A stretch of 64,000 bases of DNA, taken from Planococcus citri (taxonomy: Eukaryota > Arthropoda > Insecta > Hemiptera > Pseudococcidae). Position numbers and translations under genes: made by a program. The stretch is from positions 46,782,836 to 46,846,835 of the forward strand of contig NC_088681.1 in assembly GCF_950023065.1 (NCBI RefSeq), read 5' to 3'. Of this stretch, positions 45,480 to 55,449 are shown piece by piece (the stretch's first letter is position 1; each line of letters opens with the position of its first letter). Below the pieces are notes generated by a model. The model was not told where the DNA came from. It saw only the letters and a list, made by a program, of their open reading frames with translations, and did no database searches.

Positions 45480-48045
45480 AAACTAGACGGCCCAAAAGCA
45501 CAAGGTGAAACTGAAAGTTTGAAAGCACAACACAAAAATACGATAGCTCAAGAGCACATCATCATCATAGTGTGCTCCCAATAATGACCGCGACTCCTCT
45601 CTGTCTTGAACTAGTGTGGCCGCAGTCGCAACTGAGCCATCTACTTTCCGGACTGTATCAGTCCACCTTGTTGGAGATCTTTCTTTCCCTCGTGTTCTGG
45701 GGACCTTGCCAAAGAGAATTCCTTTTTCAATGTTTTGCAGTCCTCTTCTGGCTATGTGTCCAAAATAACTCATTATCCTGGTTTCACATATTTTATTTAG
45801 TCTGGTTAGTTCTTGCAGTTATTCCACAATTGATGCATTTGTTCCATGTACAGTGTATGGTATCTTCAACATTCTGCCTTCTGCGCCATACCCACACTTC
45901 AAAGGCATCAATTCTTCTTCGCTCATTTTGCTTCAATGTCCAGGTCTCAGCTCCATATAAGAAAAATGGAAAAACTAGCATCCTGATTAGTCTCCTCCTC
46001 ATTTTTATGGAGATTTTCTGGTTGGTGGTGACTTTTCTCTACCAAGACATCACTGCTTTTCCAAGAGCTATTTTTCTAATTTCTTTGACTGATCCTCCAT
46101 CAGCATCCACAAGTGAACCCAAATAAATAAATGGGGTCAATTTTTCAAATTCATTCAGGACTTCAGATTCTGGTAAGTATCCAGCTCTATCAACAACCAT
46201 GACCTTGGTTTTCCCCACATTTATGAGGAGTCCCATGTCCTCACTGACCATCCTGACTCGCCTGATCAGTTCTGCCAGTTCCTCTTCATTTGAGGCTATT
46301 AAGGTGGTATCATCAGCGTAGCAGAGATTGGAGATTCTTCTTCCTCCTATCTTGATACCACCGTCCTAGTTCTCCAAGGCTTTTCACATGATGTACTCTC
46401 CATAGATGTTGAACAGCAGAGGTAAGAGTATGTACTATGTAACCCTACCTTTCTCCTGGTTCTGGATGAAATTGGTTCAACTCTTCCCCACCTACTCTCA
46501 CCATCATCTTGTTCTTGGCATACAGTGATTTGATCAGCTCAATTAGGTGTTCTGGAACTCCCATCTTGTGTAGTACATATCTCTTATAGCTTTGTCCCAT
46601 TGGCACAGTCAAAGGTCTTTGCATAGTCAATGAAGCATAGTACCGCAGGGATGTTGAATTCATGATATTTTTGGATTATTTGTCTGATGTTCAAAATTTG
46701 TTCTCTTGTACCTCTTCTAGGAATAAAATCTGCCAGCTCAGGTGCAATCTGTCTATGCAAGTACAGTAGACTCCGGATTATCCAACCTAATCAGGGGGGG
46801 GGGGGGGGTAAGGTAGGTCGGATACCAAAGAAGTCGGATAATCCAACATGGATGTTTTAGTGTAGAAATAGAGTGCATAAGCTTGAAATGCTCAAAACAG
46901 GAACAAAGAATCTAAAAAATAACGAATAGGTAAACAAAAATAAATGAATAATATACTTTTGTACATAAAAGACAATGAAATACTGACTCAAATTATAATT
47001 TTTTGAGATAGGTTTGATCGATTTCAAGGAAAATAACACCATTGCAGTACAAAATTCTGCACACTGCATTATTATTTACACTTCAAAATCAAAAATTAAG
47101 GGTTTTTTGGATTATCCGACCTTGGTGGGTCGGATAATGCGAAAAGTAAGTCGGATAAATTTGTACTGGATAACCCGAAAGTCGGATAATTTGAAGTCGG
47201 ATAATTGGGAGTCTACTGTATGCCTTGATCCTGTTGTTGATCATTTGGAGCATCACTTCACTAGCATCTGGAATCAGGGCTATTGTGGGATAGTTAGCGC
47301 AATTTTTTGTATCACCTTTCATGCGTAGCGGAATTAACACTGATTTGCACCAATCTTCTGGCCATTCTCTTTTGCTCCATAATTATGTTGTTTTGTTGCA
47401 TATCTTCCAGATCACCTTCTCTACTTTCTTACCCATGGACTGTAGTATCTCAGTCTCAATACTCTCACATCCAGGTGATTTGGGTTTTTTCAACACCTTG
47501 ATGGCATCTCTTACTTCATCAAGTAAGATATCCAGTTCTTCTACATTGCCCACTTCAATTTCTGGTACTTCATTGTTGTTTGGGTTCTGTGGTTCACTCT
47601 GATATAGCTTGCTGCAATACAATCTCCAGTTCTCTAAAATCTTATTTGAGTCCCATGCGACTGTACCATCCTCGGCTGTGATTTAACGTGATTGTGGTTT
47701 AAAATCTCTGGTAATCTGTTTTTAACTTCTTGAATAGTATAAGTGATTTGTTGTGGTCAGCATATTCTTGAATTTCTTCACAAAATTTGTTCAGGTAGGC
47801 TTCTCTGTCTTTCCTAATACAATTTCTCTAAACGCATCTATTCAACGCTTTGAACTTGTTATCATTTCCTTCCAGTTTTACTTTTCTGGGTTTTTCTACG
47901 AGCTTCAATGTTTCTTCCAACATCCATGGTTGAGGATTTCTCAGTTCTTCCTTCCCATTATTGATCACCAAATCGCGTTTCTCTTGGATTTCTGCCTTCA
48001 TATTTTCCCAAAAGGTATCTGGGTTCTCTTCATCTGAAATTTTGA
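45480..48045 (-). pseudogene. 5'-truncated endonuclease/RT-type LINE relic
   Basis: The minus-strand blocks run in the correct order: a linker between endonuclease and RT (PQPWMLEETLKLVEKPRKVK near 47,900), NNNEVPEIEVGNVEELDIL near 47,560, KKPKSPGCESIETEIL near 47,460, GDTKNCANYPTIALI near 47,300, an RRGTREQILNIRQII block near 46,710, an FIDYAKTFD block near 46,630, the catalytic NLCYADDTTLIAS with YADD intact at 46,309-46,320, YLGSLVDADGG near 46,120, YGAETWTL near 45,950, and the C-terminal block SYFGHIARRG near 45,770. Frameshifts and stops (for example after PEPGER near 46,447, and near 45,790) make it a dead copy. The endonuclease is missing. It is split by the MITE at 46,764-47,218. Clade not certain; RTE-like on the C-terminal pattern. 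Confidence 0.9.
46764..47218. mobile_element. pogo/Tigger-like MITE (455 bp) inside the LINE
   Basis: Termini CAGTAGACTCCGGATTATCC and inverse (GGATAATTGGGAGTCTACTG), with TA on both sides (46,762-46,763 and 47,219-47,220). Skipping the element and one TA rejoins the LINE reading frame between the INNRIKA block and LHRQIAPEL, so the insertion postdates the LINE. A G run follows the left terminus. No transposase. Confidence 0.92.
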
Positions 48046-48107
48046 GGATTGAAATCTACCTACGGTCGGCTAAATAGCGTGCTCAAGTGGTCGTGCAGCG
48101 TGAATTT

Positions 48108-48405
48108 GGTAGGTCAAAAATAAGGCATAGGTATTCCAAATTTCAGATTTTTAAGTTAATTTGATAAAATTTTGATGTTTTTTCTTATTTTTGGCTAAAA
48201 TTTGATTTTTAAAAATTCATAAAAAATCGGAAAATGCACTTCTGATCTGTCAATCAAAATGGTCGCAATTTTGTTAATGGGGCCAACATTTTTTGGGGTG
48301 GGCAAATTTGATTTAAAATGCTCCTCAGGATGTCATTTTAAAGAAAAAAGTTGTCCCAGAGGATCGGTGGGGGCGTGCAATTATTCTTATTATCATACGA
48401 CTATT
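48108..48405. mobile_element. CTGGAG-family foldback fragment (right arm)
   Basis: Collinear with the outer right arm of 1580-3643: TGTCAATCAAAATGG, then TTTAAAGAAAAAAGTTGTCC, then a short G run and GTGCAATTATTC. The terminal GTCCGGC is lost. Diverged copy. Confidence 0.7.
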
Positions 48406-48409
48406 TGCA

Positions 48410-49900
48410 GATAGAAAAATCCCTTAATATAGTAAATGACTATACTGAAAGATTTATGAAAATAGTGTTGTAGGGTTTTTGTAAGTTAGATAACATTCGA
48501 CTAATATGTACTTGTTCTGCCTTTTTGGCTCACCTATACTATACTACGATTCTTCGACTCGAACGAACCGTAAAACATGTATAGGACTCGGAATACACTT
48601 ACACACTACACAGCGCGCTTACCTACCTATTCAGCAGATAAAAACACAACTCCGCATAGAGAATTGCTGGTGCTTGTATACACACAGAACACAGACGCTT
48701 AGAAACACGTAGATACTCTTACATATCCATGAAAAGACTCATTTACTTAATGTTGCCCCTGTTTAAAAAGCCTTTCGCTTAAACCTCTTGATAAATAGAA
48801 AGCTGCCACTTAGGCGGTACTCAGGCTTGGGTAAACACCTTAAGAACAATTCATAGCCTGTAATGGTTAATCTGGGAAACTACTAGGGGAATAAATTCAA
48901 CGTACTAACGTAGGTTAGGTACACATCTTAACCATTATTAATTTACACAAGTTGGTAAAATTTTAAGACGACCAGAATCTTTGGGGCTTTAAAACTCTCG
49001 AGTCGTCGCCGCCGCCCTGTAACATTAGCATGCGAAGCAAAATTTCACAAGGGAGGCGGCTCCGTTGTTTGTAAAACTTTTAATAATTGTTGTTAGCCAG
49101 GGCTGGTGAAGAGTAACGAGAGGGCGATAACGACTAATTTAACTGCAGCAGGCGGCCGGGCCGGGCCGTTGGCGTTATGTGAGCTCGTGTAAATTTGAGT
49201 CATTTGGGAGTACCCGCCGCGCCTCAGCCTCAGCCAGTTGCCCATTTTTCAGTTCAGATACGAGTAAAGGCATAGACGAGGCGAGAGGAACGATGCACTG
49301 ACCGGACGCAGAGGCAGGCGACCGTTGGCGGCGACGCCTCGCAGCAGATATCGCGCTCATGGGTGGCGGCGGCGGTGGCGGCGGTGTACAAACGGCAAAA
49401 TACTTTGTTGCTAAATGAGGTCACCAGCAGAAAGGGGGGCTGGAGCGGCGAGTCGGTTATCAAGATGTGCAACTCGTATATACTCACTCGCTATATACGC
49501 CGCCATATACTTCTACATAGCACTCTATGAAGTATCTTCTATGGGAAATAGTGATTACTAAAATGTATTCGCATTCCAATCTGCAGGTCTGCAGGTGTGA
49601 CGTCTTCCGGCATATTTCTTCGACATCGAGTTCCCATTTAACCGCGTCCGCGAGCGCGACGTTCCGTTCATCGTCGTGTTCGAGGAGCTTTTTCTCTCTC
49701 CGTCTTCGTCTGTTCTTCGACTGGCTGGCTCTGTCTTTCTCTTTTCATCTTTTTATGTGCAACGAGCACAACGACGACGAGAGGTACTTAGAAAGATGTA
49801 GAGGTAATTGTAATACGCGTATGTACCCATTAAACACACACCCTCAACAGCCATACTCCGCGCAACAACTCCAAGGTGGTCGTTTAACTCGATCACCGTG
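48410..49900. promoter_or_regulatory. CpG-rich unique block with GGC repeats
   Basis: CpG density peaks at about 49,130-49,400, including a (GGC)n-like run at 49,363-49,385 and GGCCGGGCCGGGCCG near 49,155. No transposon is recognised. Frames are low-complexity (Ser-rich plus-strand frame 49,527-49,979). Looks like a promoter or 5' exon region; strand undecided. Confidence 0.35.
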
Positions 49901-51640
49901 GCAAAAAAAACTGCATATTTGCAGCTTTTTGAAAAGAAATCTCGAAAATTTGCAAGCGTTGAAAAGTTGTTGTTTGTGATGGTTTTGTTGAATTAAAATA
50001 CGAAAAAATTGAACAATGCTGGTTCCAAGGATTTGGCAATCAAGTATTAAAACTTTTGGAACGAATTCGAACACCATTGCTGGGCAATTGAGGATTTTAT
50101 GCCACCCTCCCCTCTTCCCCCTATCTACTCGAAACGTTATTTCAAAAATTAAATCCCTATATGAAAACCCATGGAGTCCGATTGAGCTGAATTAATTTGG
50201 CTCATTGAATTTGAAAGACCAAGTCACCCATACCAACCTAAAAACCACATTTTGAGCTGCCAAATTCGATTTTTTTGGTAAATCTTTGAAAATACTCAAG
50301 CACCCAAATTTATTGTGACCATTTTCGTGTCGATCTGGAGAATTTATCATAAATTGACTTTCTGGAGTTGGGGGAGGGGTGGGCGTGGTGGACTTCTGCG
50401 TGTAAACCGATTTTCAGATTTTTCCCTCGAAACTATTTTTCTTGGTAGCAAATCAATTACATATTATATCCATGGCTTATTTCGACCATTTTCAAAAACT
50501 CGTCAAAAATTGAAAAACCAACTCCAGCCGCTTAGAATAGTGTCAAAAGTGTTCTCAAAACACATTAGTGATTATAACATTACCTAGAAAGAAGATTCTC
50601 CAAGTTGCTGCGACTCAAGCGTACGTTGAGAGATTTTGGGGGATTTCTTTTTGAAAAATTTGGCTCAATTCTGTTTTTTTTTTTTTTTTTTTTTTCAAAA
50701 TTGCCAAATAAAAGTCTAGTTTTTTGCCAAAATAATCAGTTTTACTTTTTTTCATTTTTTCGATCAACTTTTGTAATTTTCCATTTATTTTTTTTCATTG
50801 TATTCAAGTAAGTATCATTTGAAAATTTTAACATTTTGATCCCAAAAAATGATAGTTTGAACAAATTTGAAGTCTCTTTTCCACAAAATCGAACCCCTCC
50901 CACCTGCTATTTAAATGTAATTGGTTTTTAAAAGGGTTTGGAAAATTGAGAAATTGGTCTGGAAAACCGGAAGAAGCCAGGGAAAATTATTTTTTATAAA
51001 GGAATGGACACCCTCACCCCCCCCCCCATTTTGACAAGAATAAACAAAAATTCGTTTTCATCTTAATTTTTTTTTTGGAAAATCAACAGGTTTTTAATGA
51101 TCCATGATAATTTTATATCCCTAATAGAAATGGTCAGGTTCTGAAGGTTCTCCAGCTAGTTTTTTTTGATGAAAATCCTTTCAACTAATAATGTTGATGT
51201 GGTTTGGTCTTGTTCGAGTTGAAGACTCTGGTTGTCTGAATCGTCCTAATTTTTTAAATTTCCATTAACTGTGAAACAGTTGAAATTCGATGAGACTTGT
51301 CTCCCCAAAGGCAATTCAGCCATAATTTTGATCAACGTTTCAACTTGCGAATTGCAGCATCGCAAATTAAATTGACGATTGGACGTTTTAAAATGTCTTC
51401 AGAAATTCCCTTCTTACAAGGTGTACGCACATCATGTGTTCGAAAACAATTTGTCTGCCTTTGATATCGATCCGCTACACTAGTGAAAATTTTATTGCTA
51501 TTTGGCGCCTTATTTATTCTGTCTATAGGCAAATTGCAATAATTGCATCAATCAATCTTTGTAGGTACATTATTGGTTAAATTTGGAATACTTATTCGAA
51601 TCAGTGTTGCTGACCTCAAATTTCAAATCAGTGGGAGGAG
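49900..51640. other. AT-rich stretch, no gene seen
   Basis: T run at about 50,673-50,696, C run near 51,018-51,026. No recognisable frame or element ends. Confidence 0.45.
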
Positions 51641-51647
51641 CAGGTCA

Positions 51648-51960
51648 GGGTATCTGACAGGTAGTGAAAGTAGTGAAAAAGTAGTGAATTTAGTCAAAAA
51701 AGTAGTGCAAAAATTCAATGCGTTCATTTGTATTTTTTTTTTAAATAATTATTTTGATCGAAGTTAAAAAATACTTTACCTATTCATACAAATTTTCACC
51801 AAATTTCAATTTATTTGGAAATTTTCCCGTGAAAAATTTGACTTTGTTAATTTTTATTGTGTGTGTGGGGAAGGGTGTTCTAGTTAGGGGTTGAAAAAAC
51901 TAAAAAAACAGTGGAAAAAGTACTGATTTTTTTCGAAAAAAAATCCCGTTAGATACCATG
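51648..51960. repeat. Dispersed repeat, copy A (AGTAGTGAA words)
   Basis: Collinear with 55,084-55,403: both begin with (A/G)GGTA then ACAGGTAGTGAAAGTAGTGAA, continue through AAAAAATACTTT and TTTGTTAATTTTT, and end with AGTAGTGATTTTTT-like sequence before GATAC. No coding sequence, ends not flanked by a recognised duplication. Confidence 0.75.
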
Positions 51961-52364
51961 AATTCAACTTCTGGTAATTTTCAAAGATGAAGAGGGGAGG
52001 GGGTCAATTTGACAAATTTTATGACACTTTCTGCAGTTTTGACAAATCATCATTTTATTCTTGGTATTTTTCAATAATCTAAGCACATACCTAAGCAGGG
52101 CGTGCAAAATTTTACCCAAATGAGACATTTCTCAAATTTTTGTCGTTTTCTGATGAAGTGATGATCAATCAATTCTTGATAGTTTTGAGTGATTTTCACG
52201 ATCAATTTTACAATTTTTATGATAGGTAGGTATGTACTTTATTTGTGAATATTAATTTCTGAATCTTTATTAAACATGGAGATCGTCAGAATTTTTGCAT
52301 TGGCCTTCCACCATTATTATTTCATATATCTTTTGATTGATCAATAATTTTATAGCTAATTAAT

Positions 52365-52460
52365 CCACCTTAATTTTTATTTGTTTCAGGTGAGTACAAA
52401 TTTCCTTCCAAAAATGATAGAATCAGAACATGAACTCGCGTATGAAAATAAGTAAGTAAT
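52365..52460 (+). other. Candidate recursive splice site and RS-exon
   Basis: TTAATTTTTATTTGTTTCAG is followed directly by GTGAGTAC, fusing an acceptor to a near-consensus donor at 52,389/52,390. A second strong donor, GAAAATAA/GTAAGTAATT, follows 62 nt later at 52,452. The 62 nt are open in one frame only (starting VSTNFLPKMIESEHELAYEN). It can be read as an ordinary short exon or as a ratchet site with an RS-exon. The pyrimidine tract is better here than at 23,980. Confidence 0.35.
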
Positions 52461-52599
52461 TTTGTAATCTTTATGAGAAAGTAAGTCACTTCTGCACCAT
52501 TTTCAATGGCAAATCAGAAAGAAATTCTAAAATCATGAAATTTGAGAAATAATTTTCCATCAGTTTTGAATTGAGGTGATCTAATTTTCCGAATACGAA

Positions 52600-52815
52600 T
52601 TTGTAAACAGTTGATCAAATTTTTGAATTCACTAACGATTTTGATTTTTTGTGAATTTTTACAAAATTAAACTCGAATCAAAAATGAGCATAAATCAAAA
52701 TTTTACCAAATGAACCAAGAAAGCTGAAATTTGGCGTGTGCCTTGTTTTTGACCCTCCAAATCGATTGGACAGTTTCGAACCATCAGCAGATTTTTGAAA
52801 ATTGAAATTTCCACA
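52600..52815. mobile_element. CTGGAG-family foldback fragment (left orientation)
   Basis: Matches the inner left arm of 1580-3643 in order: AAGAAAGCTGAAATTTGGC, then CCAAATCGATTGGA, then CAGCAGATTTTTGAAAATTG. Ends at the TTATTT-repeat of the following element. Confidence 0.65.
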
Positions 52816-52834
52816 ACATTTTACCCAATTTTTA

Positions 52835-53577
52835 TTATTATTTTATTTATTTATTTATTTATTTTTGGTTTTCTTGTAATTATAAATACCCAAAAAAAAT
52901 ATTTTTTTTTTGGTTCCCAGTACTCACAAGGTGCCAGGGTTTTCTCAAATAAACATAAATTCATTTACATCTTAAATCTAAGACTAAATCTAAACAAATC
53001 TAAGATGCTGTGGGGAAGGCGGAAGGGGAAAAGACTAGTTGTCCACCCCGACCCATACCCCCTAGGTGGTTGCCAAGGGCCCAATCACCCTACCAGGCTT
53101 AGTTATTCACATATGCCCATCAGGTAGACTGAGTCCCCCAACCCATCTTGGGAAAAGGATTTTAGGGAGGAGAATTTGGTGCCTAGGGGGGGTCAACAAG
53201 TGTTGTCTCCCCTTTGCATTACACGAGTTTTGGATATGGGGGTACTTTTGCAAGGAGGCCGGTGCACTTGCTAAGGGCTTCACACCAGCCTCTCACATTG
53301 GACTTAGTACAATACTAGATATGACTAATTAACTTATGCTGAAAAATTTAGGAAAATAAGTACGATTAGTTAACTTGGTCTATTTTGCAAATATGTACAG
53401 CATTATAATGCTTACAAGAAAGAAACCCACACTAAATTTATTCAAGCTTATGGTTTTAAAATATATATATTTTTAAGTAGGGCATACATAATCTAACTAT
53501 AGTTATTTACAGCTCGAGTTAATGCATCTTGATGGGTTATTTACAGGGCTTCTTCAGGTCGATGTTTGGTTGGTAGA
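52835..53577 (-). mobile_element. Probable retroelement or retrocopy 3' region with (AAATA)n tail
   Basis: On the minus strand the sequence ends in an AAAATAAATAAATAAATAAA tail (52,838-52,866), typical of a retroposed 3' end. It is preceded by balanced-composition sequence (53,000-53,330) unlike the flanks. An AATAAA lies at 53,437-53,442 downstream of the macro-domain relic's stop codon. I cannot tell whether this is the 3' untranslated part of the macro-domain retrocopy or a separate LINE end. Confidence 0.4.
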
Positions 53578-54085
53578 TCAGGATTGAAGCTGTTCCTCAT
53601 TCAGGGTGCATACTCTGACAGTAACTGAGTGGTCCTTGAAGCATTCGATGATGGATTGCTTCACTGTTGGCCATTTCAGTTTATCCAGACTGCACCCTAT
53701 AGTCTTAGTACAACTATCTTTTTGATCTCGAGTTGGTCGCATTTGGCAGCAAGTGCTTTCATCGTTGTTACCACTTACCAGAGGTGGACTGGCCCAAAAG
53801 GGCCTACTGGGAAATGAATGAAATTGGGGCCTATTTGTAAATAAAGGGTCCATTTTCCATAGTCTTTTCTCACTTATTACCAAAAAAAGTTGCATACTTT
53901 TGAATTTTATCAAAAATGTATAACTATAGGGGCCCATTTTACATCAAAAGGGCCCATTCCCCACTCAAGTGCCCACTTTTTTCCCAGGGCCCACCAGGAT
54001 TTTCCCAGTAGCTCTTATGGCCAGTCCTCCCCAAGGTTGTTACAAAGTCCTTGATTGATGGCTTATCATTGTTGAGTTATTGAAA
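53578..54085 (-). pseudogene. Broken macro-domain (OARD1-like) gene fragment
   Basis: The minus-strand C-terminal frame reads TIGCSLDKLKWPTVKQSI and closes at 53,578 after VRVCTLNEEQLQS. This matches the C-terminal signature of the OARD1/Poa1-type macro domain, (P)xIGCGLDxLxWxxV...I.VYTL, a fold that binds ADP-ribose and removes ADP-ribose or O-acetyl-ADP-ribose adducts. Upstream, PSIKDFV and ALAAKCDQLEIKKIVV match the preceding helix and strand but lie in a different frame, so there is a frameshift near 53,700. A hAT element (53,772-54,035) interrupts it and a stop precedes it at about 54,080. The N-terminal half, with the ADP-ribose-binding loop, is absent. Non-functional as read. No intron is visible within the part present. 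Confidence 0.75.
53772..54035. mobile_element. hAT-like MITE inside the macro-domain relic
   Basis: An 8-bp direct repeat, GTTGTTAC, flanks the segment (53,764-53,771 and 54,036-54,043). The subterminal sequences GGACTGGCC and GGCCAGTCC are inverted, with AGGGCC(T/C)A words iterated within. The right end is CTCCCCAAG and the left end carries a few extra bases before CAGAGGTGG, so the terminal repeats are imperfect. The flanking macro-domain codons rejoin when the element and one octamer are ignored, which supports insertion. Confidence 0.7.
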
Positions 54086-54106
54086 TGAAATTTACATAGT
54101 ACCTAC

Positions 54107-54927
54107 CAGAGCTCGAACCTGGACAGAGTAGTACCCGGGTATACTTGTTACCATATTTGGTTGAATTGAAGTGAGTACCGAGTATACCTGGTTGTAGGTT
54201 TGATGGAAGCCGAACCCGGGACTGGTAGTATTCTGTCCCAGGTCGGCCTTTGATGAAACAGAACGCTATGTATTCGTCTTCTCATCAGCTATTATGTGAA
54301 GAGTGATATTCCAAAACTCGCTTTGTCAATTTTTATCAAAGTTGGGTTTTCAGTGGTACCTGGTAGATGAAGTATCAACTCACATTCCTACATCATCAAC
54401 CTACCAAAATGAGGTGTTAAACTCGCCTAAATAGCCAATTCACTAAAAATTAAAAAAAAAATAATGTTCCAAAACGTGCTTTGTCCATTTTTATTGAAAT
54501 TTTTTTCAGCAGTATATAGTGGATGAAATGTATACCTACACTCCTACATCATAAATCCACCCAAATAAAGTGCTAAACTCGCCTAAAAAGCCAATTTACC
54601 TGTTTAAAGGGAAACTGTTTTTCCTCTCTCCTGAAAAGTTGTGAAAATGGACAAAGCGAGTTTTGGAATATCACTCTTCATGTGTGTTATCGAAGCGTTT
54701 GTGTTACTTGCATGATAAGAAATGAATGAATGCATTGTACCACCCGAGCCCATTCGTATGCATGACATAATACTCTACCCGGGATATTTGGTTGGCGAAA
54801 ATCGAACAGAATACGAGTATGGTATTGTACTTGGTTAAAGCGGATACCGGGTAGTCGTAGTACTCAGTCCCGGTTTCACCTGACCCAGGACTGGGTATAT
54901 TCAATATTCAGACCGGTTTGAGCTCTG
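54107..54927. mobile_element. hAT-type element (821 bp) with ACCCGGGTA words
   Basis: Termini CAGAGCTCGAACC and GGTTTGAGCTCTG (one mismatch), and an exact 8-bp target duplication GTACCTAC on both sides (54,099-54,106 and 54,928-54,935). The parts near each end are packed with ACCCGGGTA, CCCGGGACTGG and GAGTATACC words. The middle is occupied by the inserted element at 54,298-54,679. No transposase. Confidence 0.92.
54298..54679. mobile_element. Nested TIR element (382 bp), ATGT duplication
   Basis: The outermost 29 or so bases on each side (from GAAGAGTGATATTCC, through the CAAAACTCGCTTTG core) are perfect inverted repeats. A 4-bp direct repeat, ATGT, flanks them (54,294-54,297 and 54,680-54,683). 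The interior is an imperfect tandem duplication with period about 158 bp (from 54,311 and 54,469; shared phrase TCCTACATCAT and TAAACTCGCCTAAA). It lies inside the hAT element, so it is the youngest layer of the nest. Superfamily uncertain. Confidence 0.85.
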
Positions 54928-54944
54928 GTACCTACCCAATTTTT

Positions 54945-55045
54945 AATACACTGAGTCGATTGGAAGTGGTTTCAAGTTGTTCCGGAGCCTTTGGGTATAT
55001 TTTGGAAATTTCAGATTTTCTAAAAAGTGGTGTAAAAACCGTCTA
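54945..55045. mobile_element. Short CTGGAG-family fragment
   Basis: GAGTCGATTGGAAGTGGTTT and TTCCGGAGCCT match the left arm of the 1580-3643 foldback in order. Truncated on both sides. Confidence 0.5.
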
Positions 55046-55083
55046 AAACTTGGGCGTATTTTTTTTTTTCATAATAGCCTACC

Positions 55084-55403
55084 GGGTATTTAACAGGTAG
55101 TGAAAGTAGTGAATTCAATAATGGGTAGTAAGAGTAGTGAAAATGTCAAATTATTGAATAAATTGAGTGAAATTAAAAAATACTTTGTATACAAATTTTC
55201 TTCCAATTTCAATTGAACTTATTGAATTTTTTTGAAAATTTTCCTGTGAATAATTTGATTTTGTTAATTTTTTTGTGAGTGTGGAGAGGGAGGGGGGGGG
55301 GAGTGATCAAGTGCAGAGCTTTCTAAAAAATTGGTTGAAGAAAGGTATAATGAAAAAAGTAGTGATTTTTTCAACAAAAAAATTCTGTTCAGATACAGTG
55401 GAG
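55084..55403. repeat. Dispersed repeat, copy B (AGTAGTGAA words)
   Basis: Second copy of the repeat at 51,648-51,960, in the same orientation, about 3.4 kb away, with a longer G-run insertion near 55,290-55,300. See copy A for shared landmarks. Confidence 0.75.
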
Positions 55404-55449
55404 GTGAATTTTCCTTTTTCATTTGCTTCATTACAAATCACCTTGTGAT

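Noticed and set aside
49527..49979. 150-codon Ser/Arg-rich plus-strand frame
   Set aside because: Low complexity and set in a CpG-rich block with a GGC repeat; no domain and no splice context.
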